Below, one piece after another: positions 41,172 to 50,019 of a DNA stretch of 59,660 bases. Every line of letters starts with the position of its first letter. Within the stretch, counting starts at the first letter, position 1. The notes beneath the pieces are model-generated. The model saw nothing but the letters and a program-made list of their open reading frames with translations. It was not told the DNA's origin and did not search any database. The translations under genes and the position numbers were made by a program. Source of the stretch: a bacterium (GTDB taxonomy: Bacteria; Vulcanimicrobiota; Vulcanimicrobiia; Vulcanimicrobiales; Vulcanimicrobiaceae); assembly GCA_021778415.1 (NCBI GenBank), contig JAJYCL010000018.1:1-59660 (forward strand), read 5' to 3'.

Positions 41172-42723
41172 TGCGCGCAAGGCTGAGATCTTGCCCGATA
41201 CGCACGCCGACGGCGTGGGCATCCTCGAGCGTCTCGACCGCATGAACGCTTTGGAGTCGCACGATCGCGCCGTTGGCATTGAGGGCCGCAGCCCAGACGT
41301 GCATCGTGGTGTCGGTCACGACGGCGTGAATGCCGATCGGTGCGTTACAACCGGCCTGCAGTTCTGCAAGTGCGGCACGTTCGCAGGTGACGGCGAACGC
41401 CGTGTCGCGATGGTTGATCGCCGCAAAAAGTTCGTGCCGTAACTCCGCGTCATCGGAACGAATTTCGATTGCGAGTGCGCCTTGGCCGACTGCCGGAACA
41501 AGATCGTCGATTGCAAAGGCGTGTGTATGCGTCGCCGAAATACCTAAACGACGTAAACCGGCCATGGCGAGAATGATCGCGTCGTAGTCACCATCGCGCA
41601 GTTTGCGCAAGCGTGTATCGATGTTCCCGCGAATATCGGCAAATACCAGATCCGGTCGTCGCTGTCGCAATTGCGCGACGCGTCGCGGTGAGGATGTTCC
41701 GATTCGTGCGCCGATTGGAAGGGCATCCACACTCGCATACCGTTCCGAACACAATGCATCACGCGGATCCTCGCGCTGCGAAATTGCCGCAAGTGAAAAG
41801 CCGGCTGCGAGCGAACTCGGGAGATCTTTTGCCGAATGGACTGCGTAATCGGCGCGTCGCTCGGCCAGCGCATGTTCGAGCTCTTTCACAAAGACATTTT
41901 CGCCGACGGCGGCGATGGGACGATCCACGGTGGTATCGCCACGCGTTGTGATTTGCAAGAGCGTCGTTGCAATGCCGCGTTGGGCTAATCGTGCGGCGAC
42001 CATTTTTGTCTGCGTTAGCGCTAAGGCGGAACCGCGCGTTGCACAGACGACCGACGAATGTACGCGGCTCACCGGCGTATGCAAGGCATTATGCGCTTCT
42101 TCGACGGCATTCTCGGCTTCATGCAGCGACATGTTTGCAAGGAGGGAGATATCGCGATGGGCCAAATCGCGCATGACCTCCGCGCGTTGTTCTGCTGGAA
42201 TCGTGATCTTCACCAAATCACGCATGAGCGCTAAGGTGCGGCCGGCTGCCGCGTACTCCGGGCCAAAGTGCGCGCGAATTTCCTCGGCCAAACGAAGAGC
42301 GTATGCCGGAGTGCTGCCGCCGGAATCGACCGTAAAGGTAAGTTCGTCGTTGCGCACGGTGGCCAGCATCGTGACATCGCCGCGTTCGGGATGAACGGCA
42401 TCGCAGCACAAGATGCCGTTGAGTTGCGCGAGCGTGACGACCGCGGCGTTCGTTGCATCGTTGTTCGTGGCAACGACGACGAACGTACAGCCATCGAGAT
42501 CCCCGGATTCAAACGCACGTTCAATGCGTTCGCCCCCGGAGCGTTCGATGAGTGTTCGAAGTTGCGGATCGATCTGCGGGGCAATGATGCGCAACCGAGC
42601 GCCCGCATCGATGAGAGATTGTGCCTTGCGAAGAGCGACTGCGCCGCCTCCGACGATAGCGGCCAGACGATCCGTCAGGCGAAGTGAGACCGGAAGCGAC
42701 ATGATAGCGCAAGAGTTCCGCAT
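41164..42723 (-). CDS. hemC: Fusion of precorrin-2 dehydrogenase (CysG/SirC-type) and hydroxymethylbilane synthase
   Basis: 519 residues. Residues about 10-205 are a sirohaem-synthase N-terminal module: A-I-V-G-G-G-A-V-A-L-R-K near 22-33, V-V-V-A-T-N-N-D, V-D-S-G-G-S-T-P-A-Y, oxidising precorrin-2 and possibly inserting iron. Residues about 225-519 are HemC: R-G-S-A-L-A-L, H-S-A-K-D-L-P-S, the G-T-S-S-P-R-R loop, and cofactor Cys in L-Q-A-G-C-N-A-P-I-G. GGGAGG lies 12 bases before ATG 42723; ATG 42702 is an alternative. First gene of the tetrapyrrole operon. Confidence 0.93.
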   Translation of the reverse strand: MRNSCAIMSLPVSLRLTDRLAAIVGGGAVALRKAQSLIDAGARLRIIAPQIDPQLRTLIERSGGERIERAFESGDLDGCTFVVVATNNDATNAAVVTLAQLNGILCCDAVHPERGDVTMLATVRNDELTFTVDSGGSTPAYALRLAEEIRAHFGPEYAAAGRTLALMRDLVKITIPAEQRAEVMRDLAHRDISLLANMSLHEAENAVEEAHNALHTPVSRVHSSVVCATRGSALALTQTKMVAARLAQRGIATTLLQITTRGDTTVDRPIAAVGENVFVKELEHALAERRADYAVHSAKDLPSSLAAGFSLAAISQREDPRDALCSERYASVDALPIGARIGTSSPRRVAQLRQRRPDLVFADIRGNIDTRLRKLRDGDYDAIILAMAGLRRLGISATHTHAFAIDDLVPAVGQGALAIEIRSDDAELRHELFAAINHRDTAFAVTCERAALAELQAGCNAPIGIHAVVTDTTMHVWAAALNANGAIVRLQSVHAVETLEDAHAVGVRIGQDLSLARNA

Positions 42724-42748
42724 TGCGACGCCAAACCTCCCGCGTTAC

Positions 42749-44392
42749 ATGCAAAGATATCTGCGTGCGCCGTTTGTCGGAGCTCTCGTCGCCGCGTTCG
42801 CGACGCTTCCCGGTCTTGGTGTTGGAACGCTCTGGGATAATAGCGAGACCGCATACGGCGAGGTCGCTCGCGAGATTCTCCTCACGCATGACTGGGTCGT
42901 CATGCATCTCAATGCCGTACCGTGGTTCGTGCAGCCGCCGCTGTATTTTTGGCTCGCAGCCCTTTGCGCGAAGATGTTCGGAGTCTCGACCCTTGCGATG
43001 CGACTTCCGGCAGCTCTAGCCACGATTGCGATGGGCGCTTTCATCGGCTCTTCGATTGCCCGCCAGATTGGCTCGCGCGTCGGCATCTACGCCAGCGTCG
43101 TGCTCTCGACGTGCTTGATGCAGGCGGTGATGGGGCGCATGGCTATTATGGATGCCTTGCTCGATCTGTTTGTCATGGTCAGCATCGTGCTCTTGTTCGA
43201 GGCGTTGGAATCGGGGAGCACGAGGCTTTTCGTCCTTGGAGCGATTTCAGCCGGATTCGGATTTCTCGCCAAAGGCCCGGTTGCTCCGGTGGTGGATCTT
43301 TTGGTGATCGTGCCGTATGCGTTCTGGAATCATCGCGTCGAAGAAATTCGCCTTCCCTCGATTCGGGCGGTGGTCTTGGGCCTGCTGGGTTTTCTCGTCG
43401 TTATAGCACCGTGGATGATCGCGTTGGGAGTGCGCGTAGGGCCGGGTGCGTTAATGACGCTGATCGGACATTACACGATCGGTCGCTATACCGGCGTCAT
43501 TGAAAATCAGGCTGGGCCGGTGTGGTATTACCTCCCCGTCATCGTGCTCGGATTTTTCCCGTGGGTGGCGTTTCTCCCGAGTGCCGCAGTCTTTGCCTGG
43601 CGTTCGTTGCATCGCTTCGACGGTGCGCGGGGGCGCATACTGCGCTTAGGTATTGTCTGGGCAATTCTGCCGCTCGTGTTCTTTAGTTTTGCTCGCACGA
43701 AATTGCCGAATTATATCGCCCTCGAATTTCCGGCATTTGCGCTCCTCGTCGCGCTCTATTTTGATGAGGTCGTTGAACGCGGCTCGCGTCGTGCCGCGTG
43801 GCTTTCCGCGGCAGCTGTTCCGATCGCGATTGCGTGTGCGGCGATCGGGGTGATGATTTTTGCGCAATCCAATCGCATCACCGATGAGGCCGTCCTCGTG
43901 TCGCGCGATCTCATTGCCTTCGGCGGTTCGATTTTTGTCGGTGCTGTCGTGACCGCCGTGTGTTTTGCCCGTCGTTCGTGGCAAGGCATTGCTCCGTACG
44001 GCCTGGGTTTGGCGACGATGTTGGCGATGGATGTGCTGGCGATATTTGCGCTCGGACATGCCGAGCGTTTCAAACCGGTTCCAGTCCTGGCCGGCGTGAT
44101 CGATGCTCACCTTCGGCCAGGCGATGTCGTTGCGATTCAAGGTATCTCCGGCGGAAATGCCTTGATGTTTTATGCGCGTCCGCCGGTGGCCATGCTCGCC
44201 GGGCCGGATGAAATTCCTAAGGGTGAGAACGTCGATCCGCGAGCGACAATCTGCCATGCCTCGCGCTCCTGGGTGATTACGTCGGCGAAGCGTCCGAACC
44301 CCGATCCCACGTATGGGCGCACGCGAACGGTTGTGGCGCGCAGCGGTCGCGCTGTGTTGTTTCTCTACGACGGCCCAGCCTGTCGCTCGTAG
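42749..44392 (+). CDS. GT39/ArnT-like membrane glycosyltransferase
   Basis: About 547 residues with a dozen hydrophobic helices. The first periplasmic loop has the family acidic motif L-W-D-N-S-E-T-A-Y-G-E. P-W-F-V-Q-P-P-L-Y-F-W-L and the F-L-A-K-G-P-V-A-P segment also match. Such enzymes move a sugar from polyprenyl-phosphate to lipid A, protein or polymer. ATG 42749 is taken; ATG 42701 is possible but would overlap the divergent hemC fusion start. It ends in a strong terminator. Confidence 0.85.
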   Translation: MQRYLRAPFVGALVAAFATLPGLGVGTLWDNSETAYGEVAREILLTHDWVVMHLNAVPWFVQPPLYFWLAALCAKMFGVSTLAMRLPAALATIAMGAFIGSSIARQIGSRVGIYASVVLSTCLMQAVMGRMAIMDALLDLFVMVSIVLLFEALESGSTRLFVLGAISAGFGFLAKGPVAPVVDLLVIVPYAFWNHRVEEIRLPSIRAVVLGLLGFLVVIAPWMIALGVRVGPGALMTLIGHYTIGRYTGVIENQAGPVWYYLPVIVLGFFPWVAFLPSAAVFAWRSLHRFDGARGRILRLGIVWAILPLVFFSFARTKLPNYIALEFPAFALLVALYFDEVVERGSRRAAWLSAAAVPIAIACAAIGVMIFAQSNRITDEAVLVSRDLIAFGGSIFVGAVVTAVCFARRSWQGIAPYGLGLATMLAMDVLAIFALGHAERFKPVPVLAGVIDAHLRPGDVVAIQGISGGNALMFYARPPVAMLAGPDEIPKGENVDPRATICHASRSWVITSAKRPNPDPTYGRTRTVVARSGRAVLFLYDGPACRS

Positions 44393-44402
44393 CGACACGA
44401 GT

Positions 44403-44438
44403 AAAAAAAGAACCGTGCATCCGCACGGTTCTTTTTTT
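44403..44438. terminator. Strong bidirectional terminator
   Basis: A 16-bp perfect stem (44403-44418 with 44423-44438) surrounds a 4-base loop, with a 7-base A arm and a 7-base T arm. It separates the convergent glycosyltransferase and cytochrome b genes and can serve both. Confidence 0.93.
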
Positions 44439-44459
44439 ATTGGTTCGCGTTACGCGAGC

Positions 44460-45935
44460 TTATTTGAATCCGTTGACCGCTTTGACGTCCACGGCTGCGG
44501 CTTTGTTCGGCCCGAGACCGCCGCGAATATAGGTGATGACATCGGCGATCTGCTGATTGGTAAGATTGCCTTTCCACGCAGGCATCATGCCGTTGTAATC
44601 GGATGAGCCGACATGGATTTTTCCTTGGAGCCCGTTGAGCAGAATACCGATGACTTTGCCCGGATCTCCGGTCACCGTCGCGTTGCCTGCAAGCGGCGGA
44701 AACGCGCCCGGCATGCCTTCGCCGTTTGCACCGTGGCACGATGAGCAATTCTGTTTATAGACGGATGCGCCGGGCATCGGTCCTGCCGGTGCGCCTGCAG
44801 CCCCGGTCGCGCCGGCGACGGCGGGAGCCATGGTCGCCGCGTTTGCTTCGGCGAGAATTTGCGCTTGCGGTTTGGATGGAGGCGCGGCTGCTTCTTTTGC
44901 GGTTATCGAAATTTGACTGTAGATCGAGAGGCCGACAATCACCGCGACGGTGATGACGGTGCCCCAGATAATCGGCAGGCGAGCGCCGATGTTGCGTGTC
45001 GTGCTGCGATCGATCCACGGCAGTGCAAAAACGACAAGAATGAATAGCGTCGGTACGACGATGGTCGCCAGCAATTCAAACTGTGCCGGCACCAGCGTGA
45101 GCATACCGAAGAGTGAAAGAAAGTACCAGGCCGGATACGGAATAAACGTTGTAACGGTTGGATCGGCTTTTTCATCGAGGAATGGCGGCGCAAAATATGC
45201 CAATGCGTAGATCACCGCAAAGACGGCGATCGCGCCGACGGTGTCCATGAAAATTTGATCCGGGAAGAATCGTCCGACTTTGAGTTTACGCGGATCATCG
45301 CTGATCGGGCCGGCTCCGCCGTTGTGGCGGAAAATCGCGAGATGCATACCGACGAGCGCAATAAGGACGGCCGGCATCAACCACACGTGCAAACCGAAGA
45401 AACGATTGATCGTCTCCGTGCCCATCGTGCCGCCGCCTTGGGCGATATTTTGCATCAGTGATCCGGCAATGGGCGCCGTGCCGGTGATATTGAGTGCGAC
45501 TTGCGAGGCAAAGTACGCGTTCATATCCCATGGCAAGAGATAGCCCGTTAGGCCGAGCACCAAGGTGACGACGAGCAGCACGACGCCGACGACCCATTGC
45601 AACTCGCGCGGAGATTTATATGCTCCCCAAATCAAGACTTGCAAGAGGTGCAAGAAGACCAGCGCAATCATTGCCGACGAGCCCCAATAGTGCAGCGAAA
45701 GCACCATGTGCTGGAACGGATTATTGTAAATGGCGACGGTCGATTCCCACGCGGTTGCAGCCGATGGGGCATAGAAGAACGTGAGGAAGATGCCCGTTGC
45801 GATCTGCATGATCATCGCGAACATCGTTGCGGAGCCGAAGACATACCAGTAGCTTGCGCCGCCGGGAATATCTTCGGTCAGGAAATCTTTGGCCATCGTG
45901 ACGAGGCCGGTGCGGCTATCAAGCCAATTCAACAT
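44460..45935 (-). CDS. Cytochrome b (b6-type) fused to a C-terminal cytochrome c domain
   Basis: Quinol-oxidising subunit of a Rieske/cytochrome b complex, 491 residues. Haem b ligands appear as His82, His96, His183 and His198; the 14 residues between the last pair are typical of b6-type proteins. About 8-9 helices run to residue 340. An A/P-rich linker of about 45 residues follows, then a mono-haem c domain with C397-S-S-C-H401 and a Met ligand candidate in M-M-P-A-W. The Qo motif reads P268-A-W-Y271, not PEWY or PDWY. The gene follows the Rieske gene by 18 bases. No separate cytochrome f or c1 is present, so the fused domain likely replaces it. Confidence 0.93.
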   Translation of the reverse strand: MLNWLDSRTGLVTMAKDFLTEDIPGGASYWYVFGSATMFAMIMQIATGIFLTFFYAPSAATAWESTVAIYNNPFQHMVLSLHYWGSSAMIALVFLHLLQVLIWGAYKSPRELQWVVGVVLLVVTLVLGLTGYLLPWDMNAYFASQVALNITGTAPIAGSLMQNIAQGGGTMGTETINRFFGLHVWLMPAVLIALVGMHLAIFRHNGGAGPISDDPRKLKVGRFFPDQIFMDTVGAIAVFAVIYALAYFAPPFLDEKADPTVTTFIPYPAWYFLSLFGMLTLVPAQFELLATIVVPTLFILVVFALPWIDRSTTRNIGARLPIIWGTVITVAVIVGLSIYSQISITAKEAAAPPSKPQAQILAEANAATMAPAVAGATGAAGAPAGPMPGASVYKQNCSSCHGANGEGMPGAFPPLAGNATVTGDPGKVIGILLNGLQGKIHVGSSDYNGMMPAWKGNLTNQQIADVITYIRGGLGPNKAAAVDVKAVNGFK

Positions 45936-45953
45936 CGCGCAAATTCCTTACGA

Positions 45954-46619
45954 TTACGACTGGTACGAAATGACGATGCGATCAGGCACCGTGCTCTTGT
46001 AACGGATCCACGTGATCTCGGCGATGCCGGATTTTTCTTGCAACGGTAATGGATCTAAACCGCGATCGGCGGGACCCGCGAGATGCTCGCCTTCGAACGT
46101 AAACGTCGATCCGTGGCAGGGGCACAGAAACTTCGTTTGCACATCGTTCCAGGCAAAACGGCATCCCAAGTGCGGGCAGATCGGGCTGAAGATGACGAAG
46201 CCCATGTTGATCGCTTCGTAGGGCACCGTGGCTGCGCCCGGTCCGAAGAGATCGGGTCGCGAGGCTTTGAATTTTGCCGGGTCGGTTTTAATGCCCCAGA
46301 CATATTCGGCGTTGGCCTGCTCCGGGAGGTACGCATCTTTGCCCTTGAGGACAAAATTGAGCTTGACCGGCTTGTTGGTGGCGTCTTGCAGCGCCTTCCA
46401 CTCGTCGGCACTCAAGGGGGCCCATTCGCCTTTGCCGGTGCCGCCAAGGGGCAGGAGCGATCCGACGATAGGAATGGCAAGGCCCAGGCCGATGATACCG
46501 CCGAGAACGTTGACCGCGCCGACCATGAATGTCCGGCGGCTGATCTCTTCGGGCGTTTCGGGATCCTGTGCCATGTAGATCGGGCCACCGGAAGTGGCCC
46601 CTGCAGCATGCTTAGACAC
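45954..46619 (-). CDS. Rieske iron-sulfur subunit of the cytochrome b complex
   Basis: 221 residues, GTG start with AGAGGT upstream. An S-R-R-T-F-M twin-arginine-like motif near 28-33 precedes one membrane helix, so Tat-dependent insertion is likely. The cluster motifs are C-P-H-L-G-C near 147 and C-P-C-H-G-S about 18 residues later, including the disulfide cysteines of the bc-type class. Transfers electrons from quinol to the cytochrome c domain encoded next. Confidence 0.93.
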   Translation of the reverse strand: MSKHAAGATSGGPIYMAQDPETPEEISRRTFMVGAVNVLGGIIGLGLAIPIVGSLLPLGGTGKGEWAPLSADEWKALQDATNKPVKLNFVLKGKDAYLPEQANAEYVWGIKTDPAKFKASRPDLFGPGAATVPYEAINMGFVIFSPICPHLGCRFAWNDVQTKFLCPCHGSTFTFEGEHLAGPADRGLDPLPLQEKSGIAEITWIRYKSTVPDRIVISYQS

Positions 46620-46722
46620 GTATACCTCTGCGAAGCGAACGAGAAATGCGAAGGGTTTCCTTCGGTATGATTCTACTCGCGGCCTCGCGCTCTCTCCCCC
46701 GACTAACCTCGGACGGCCCTCT

Positions 46723-47592
46723 TCACATTTTGTAGCTGTGGAGGCCGCTGATCCAAATGTTCACGCCGAGATAGCAGAAGATGATCGAGATGAAGCCGAC
46801 CACAGCGACCCAGTTGCTCCCCACCCCGCGGAACTCGCGCCGCGTGTGGAGATGCATATACGCGGCAAAAATGATCCAAGAAAAAAGCGCGGCCGTCTCT
46901 TTGGGATCCCATTGCCAGTAGGCGCCCCAGGCTTCATGCGCCCACATCGCTCCGGTAATAATGCCCAGTGTCAGCAACGGTAAACCGACGGCGACGCTGC
47001 GATAGACGAGCACATCGAGTTGCGGCAACGACGGCAAAGAACTCAGCCACACGGAAACTTCCGTTGATCCGCCACCGACGGCGACGGCCGTGTTTTTGCG
47101 CTCGACGTAATAGCGCACGAGATAGAGCGCTGAAAAGACAAACGACACCAGGAATGCGCCGTAGGCCGAAACGACCAGCGGGACATGAATTTTCGCCCAA
47201 TACGATTGCAACGATGGGACGGGCGGCATCACGCCTTCGTTCCAGGTCACGCCGTAGGCCAAGAAAATCGCGGCGATCGCAAGGACGAAACCGCCGGCAA
47301 ACCAGAGTTTATATTTGATCGCGAAGACGATAAAAATCGCCACACTCATCGCCGCGAACAGCGACAGCGAGCCGTAGAGATTGAGTAACGGCCAAATGCC
47401 CGTTTCCGTGTAGCGTGCGATCAATTGCCCGAATTGCGCCAGACAGCCGGCGACGGCTAACGGTGCGCCGAGATGTTTGAGCCATTCGCTGCGCGTGAAG
47501 AAATAGGCGACGAGCGCGAGCGCGCCGATCATGTAGGAGAACAGCGCAATAATCATGAGCACGCCATCGAGGGACATAAAATGTGTGGTCAT
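46723..47592 (-). CDS. ccsA: Cytochrome c biogenesis protein CcsA/CcsB (system II haem channel)
   Basis: 289 residues with about eight helices. The WWD-type haem-handling segment reads W-A-H-E-A-W-G-A-Y-W-Q-W-D-P-K-E near 217-232. Works with ResB to export haem and ligate it to CxxCH proteins such as the cytochrome b-c fusion downstream. The start overlaps the resB stop as ATGA. A gap of about 100 bases follows before the Rieske gene, where a second promoter could lie. Confidence 0.93.
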   Translation of the reverse strand: MTTHFMSLDGVLMIIALFSYMIGALALVAYFFTRSEWLKHLGAPLAVAGCLAQFGQLIARYTETGIWPLLNLYGSLSLFAAMSVAIFIVFAIKYKLWFAGGFVLAIAAIFLAYGVTWNEGVMPPVPSLQSYWAKIHVPLVVSAYGAFLVSFVFSALYLVRYYVERKNTAVAVGGGSTEVSVWLSSLPSLPQLDVLVYRSVAVGLPLLTLGIITGAMWAHEAWGAYWQWDPKETAALFSWIIFAAYMHLHTRREFRGVGSNWVAVVGFISIIFCYLGVNIWISGLHSYKM

Positions 47593-48950
47593 CGTTGATC
47601 TCCAATTTCCGGTGAGGTTGCGAGCGCCGCGCAGAGTTCTTTAAACGGGGCCTCAAAAATATCGTAGCCTTTAATGGTCGTTGCCGCTAAGCCGACGTCG
47701 CACGTGCCATCGTGGCAATCGTCGACGCGAACGAAGAGCCGGGCCGGCAAGAAATAGAACGTAATGACGAGCCCAAGGAGCAGCAGCAGCGCGCCGATGA
47801 GCACGAGCGGAACGCCAGGGTCGTAGCGGTACTCGATGCCTGAGAGCAAGGTGGCCTTGCGCGGAACGATGCGCCAGCCGCCGCCGACATCGACCCAGCT
47901 CCCCATCGGCACCATGGTTTGCCCCAGCGGATTTCCTTCGGCCAAGACGGTGAGGATGACCGCCGGGTTATTGACCCGAGGATCTGGCGCAGGCAGGCCG
48001 GTCGCCTTATCCACCGTTGGGACGAACTGAGCGTATTGCAGGGAGCGAATCGAGCCGGGAAAGGCGAGCGTTTGCCCTTGCAGCAACGTATGCCCGGAGA
48101 GCCCGGGAACTGGTTTGCCGTCGTGCGTGACATCGAAGGCGATGCCGAAACCGTAACTTGCCTGATAATACAGCGTGCCATCGATATCGATCGGATGGTT
48201 GACGCGAATGGTCATCGGGCGTGCGATGCCGCTTTTGCCCGTCACCGTCACATGCGAGACATAATCCGTCGGCTGGTACACCATGCCGCTTTTCGTTGCA
48301 ATCGGTTTGATCGTGAAATTGAAACGATCCAGATGAATGCGCGCGCCGGTTTGCGGAATCCGCACGGTTTGTCCGACGAGGATCGCCGTCGTTCCCGAAA
48401 AACCGAGCCACCAATAGAGCGTCGTTCCCGCGGCGATCACGAGTATCGCCGTATGATTCACCAGAACGCCGATTCGCGCCCAATTAAAGCGATCGGCGAA
48501 TGACCATTCAACGCCGTCAAACGAGCGTTTCCGTATGTTCCATCCGTGCGAGGAAAAATACGCTTCAATGCGGGCTCGAATGCTCTCCGGCGTGCCGGTG
48601 ACGCGGAAATGTTCGTGCAATGGAATGGCGTCGATTTTCACCGGATTCAATCGTGGTAAGCGTCGCGGGATTACTTTTGCGAACGTCGCGGTAATCATCG
48701 AGAGAAGAACCAAACCGACGCTGATGAGATACCAAATGCTATGGTAAATATCGTCGAAGTGTAAGCGCAAAATCGCCCGCGAAAGTGCGGGCGGGTACAT
48801 GGCGGCATAGGCATCGGGCGGTTGATTTTGCTGCACCACGACGCCGATGAGGGTGAGCACTCCCCAGATTGCGAGCATGGAAACGCCGAACGCAACATTT
48901 GCGAAGATTCGGACGAATTCGGCTCGCGCCGAGCGAAATGCAGCAGCCAT
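47589..48950 (-). CDS. resB: Cytochrome c biogenesis protein ResB
   Basis: 453 residues, ResB-like: three N-terminal helices at about 15-35, 68-90 and 160-180. A large periplasmic domain follows (H-T-L-L-Q-G-Q-T-L, D-P-R-V-N-N-P-A-V-I-L), and one helix near 385-405. An F-N-F-T-I-K-P block and V-N-H-P-I-D-I-D-G-T-L-Y-Y-Q are family hallmarks. Partner of CcsA in system II. It lies 12 bases after tatC. Confidence 0.92.
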   Translation of the reverse strand: MAAAFRSARAEFVRIFANVAFGVSMLAIWGVLTLIGVVVQQNQPPDAYAAMYPPALSRAILRLHFDDIYHSIWYLISVGLVLLSMITATFAKVIPRRLPRLNPVKIDAIPLHEHFRVTGTPESIRARIEAYFSSHGWNIRKRSFDGVEWSFADRFNWARIGVLVNHTAILVIAAGTTLYWWLGFSGTTAILVGQTVRIPQTGARIHLDRFNFTIKPIATKSGMVYQPTDYVSHVTVTGKSGIARPMTIRVNHPIDIDGTLYYQASYGFGIAFDVTHDGKPVPGLSGHTLLQGQTLAFPGSIRSLQYAQFVPTVDKATGLPAPDPRVNNPAVILTVLAEGNPLGQTMVPMGSWVDVGGGWRIVPRKATLLSGIEYRYDPGVPLVLIGALLLLLGLVITFYFLPARLFVRVDDCHDGTCDVGLAATTIKGYDIFEAPFKELCAALATSPEIGDQR

Positions 48951-48962
48951 AGGTCTTCTACG

Positions 48963-49733
48963 CTACTCCCGGTTGGGCTGCGAGCGCCAAGACTTTTCGA
49001 ACAGGACGATGATCCAAATCGAGATTTCGTAGAGAATGTACAGCGGGCCGGCAAGCAGGGCCATCGTCATCGGGTTGCCATCGGGTGCTGCGATGCCTGC
49101 TGCGACAAAAAACGCAAAGAGCGCGTGGCGACGATAGCGTTTGAGAAAGTCCGCGCTGACAATTCCTAAGCGAGCAAGCCCGACGAGTACGACCGGCGTC
49201 TGAAAAATAATCGCAAAAAGCGCGAGGAGAATCAACACAAAATTCAAGGTGTCGGCGACGCCGAACGTCGGTACGGCAACGGCGTTGGTAATGCTCACAA
49301 GTGCTGCGACGACGCGCGGAATAACGACGAAATGGGCAAACGCCAAACCCGTCATTGCTAAGAGGATCGACGGAACGATAAAAGCGTAGACCATGCGTCG
49401 CGTGCGTGGATGTACCGCCGGAACGACAAACATCCACACTTGATAGAGCAGCATCGGTAAGCCGGCAACGATGCCGCCGATGATCGAAAACTTGAATTCG
49501 GTGAAGATCACATCGGCAGGACCGAATGCGTGCAATTGAATGCCGTGAAAATACGCATTGACGAGCCAGGGAATGGCAAATTGTGCGGGCCAAAAGAGCA
49601 AGATCGAGATAATGCCGACCGTGGCAATGCAATAAAGCAAGCGCGTGCGCAGTTCGCGCAGGTGCTCGATAAACGACATTTCCTTTTGGTCCCACGCCGA
49701 AGGCGAGGGGGTTTCCGGCTCTGCGGTCGTCAC
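48963..49733 (-). CDS. tatC: Twin-arginine translocase subunit TatC
   Basis: 256 residues with six helices. The N-terminal S-F-I-E-H-L-R-E-L-R-T-R segment near 20-31 is the signal-recognition site. F-T-E-F-K-F-S follows helix 1 and forms the conserved periplasmic loop. GTG start 3 bases after the tatA stop. It probably serves the Rieske protein in this operon; the formate dehydrogenase subunit here has no Tat signal. Confidence 0.95.
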   Translation of the reverse strand: MTTAEPETPSPSAWDQKEMSFIEHLRELRTRLLYCIATVGIISILLFWPAQFAIPWLVNAYFHGIQLHAFGPADVIFTEFKFSIIGGIVAGLPMLLYQVWMFVVPAVHPRTRRMVYAFIVPSILLAMTGLAFAHFVVIPRVVAALVSITNAVAVPTFGVADTLNFVLILLALFAIIFQTPVVLVGLARLGIVSADFLKRYRRHALFAFFVAAGIAAPDGNPMTMALLAGPLYILYEISIWIIVLFEKSWRSQPNRE

Positions 49734-49736
49734 CGG

Positions 49737-50000
49737 TTAGGCAGTGGGCGAGCCGTGCTCATCCTTACCCGCGGCCGTTGTCGGCCCCGTCGATTCGGCG
49801 GCCATGTGGGCTTCAAGATCGGTACGGGCTTTGGCGGCCGCTTGATCGGCCTCGATCTGGCCCATCATAAATTCTTTTTTTGCTTGTCCGGCACTTCGGG
49901 CGAGTTTTGGAAGCTTGTCGGCGCCGAAGAGCAAAGCTCCGAGCGCGACGATTGCGATGAGGATCGGTGCGTCGATAAAGGCGAAAAGTGGTTCAAACAT
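49737..50000 (-). CDS. tatA: Sec-independent translocase protein TatA/TatB
   Basis: 87 residues: one N-terminal helix, then the amphipathic hinge F-G-A-D-K-L-P-K-L-A-R-S-A-G near 25-38, and an acidic tail. The pattern matches TatA (F-G-x-x-K-L-P). No second TatA/B gene is visible, so the system here may be a minimal TatAC. Confidence 0.9.
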   Translation of the reverse strand: MFEPLFAFIDAPILIAIVALGALLFGADKLPKLARSAGQAKKEFMMGQIEADQAAAKARTDLEAHMAAESTGPTTAAGKDEHGSPTA

Positions 50001-50019
50001 GGTGGCTTATCCTTACGGT

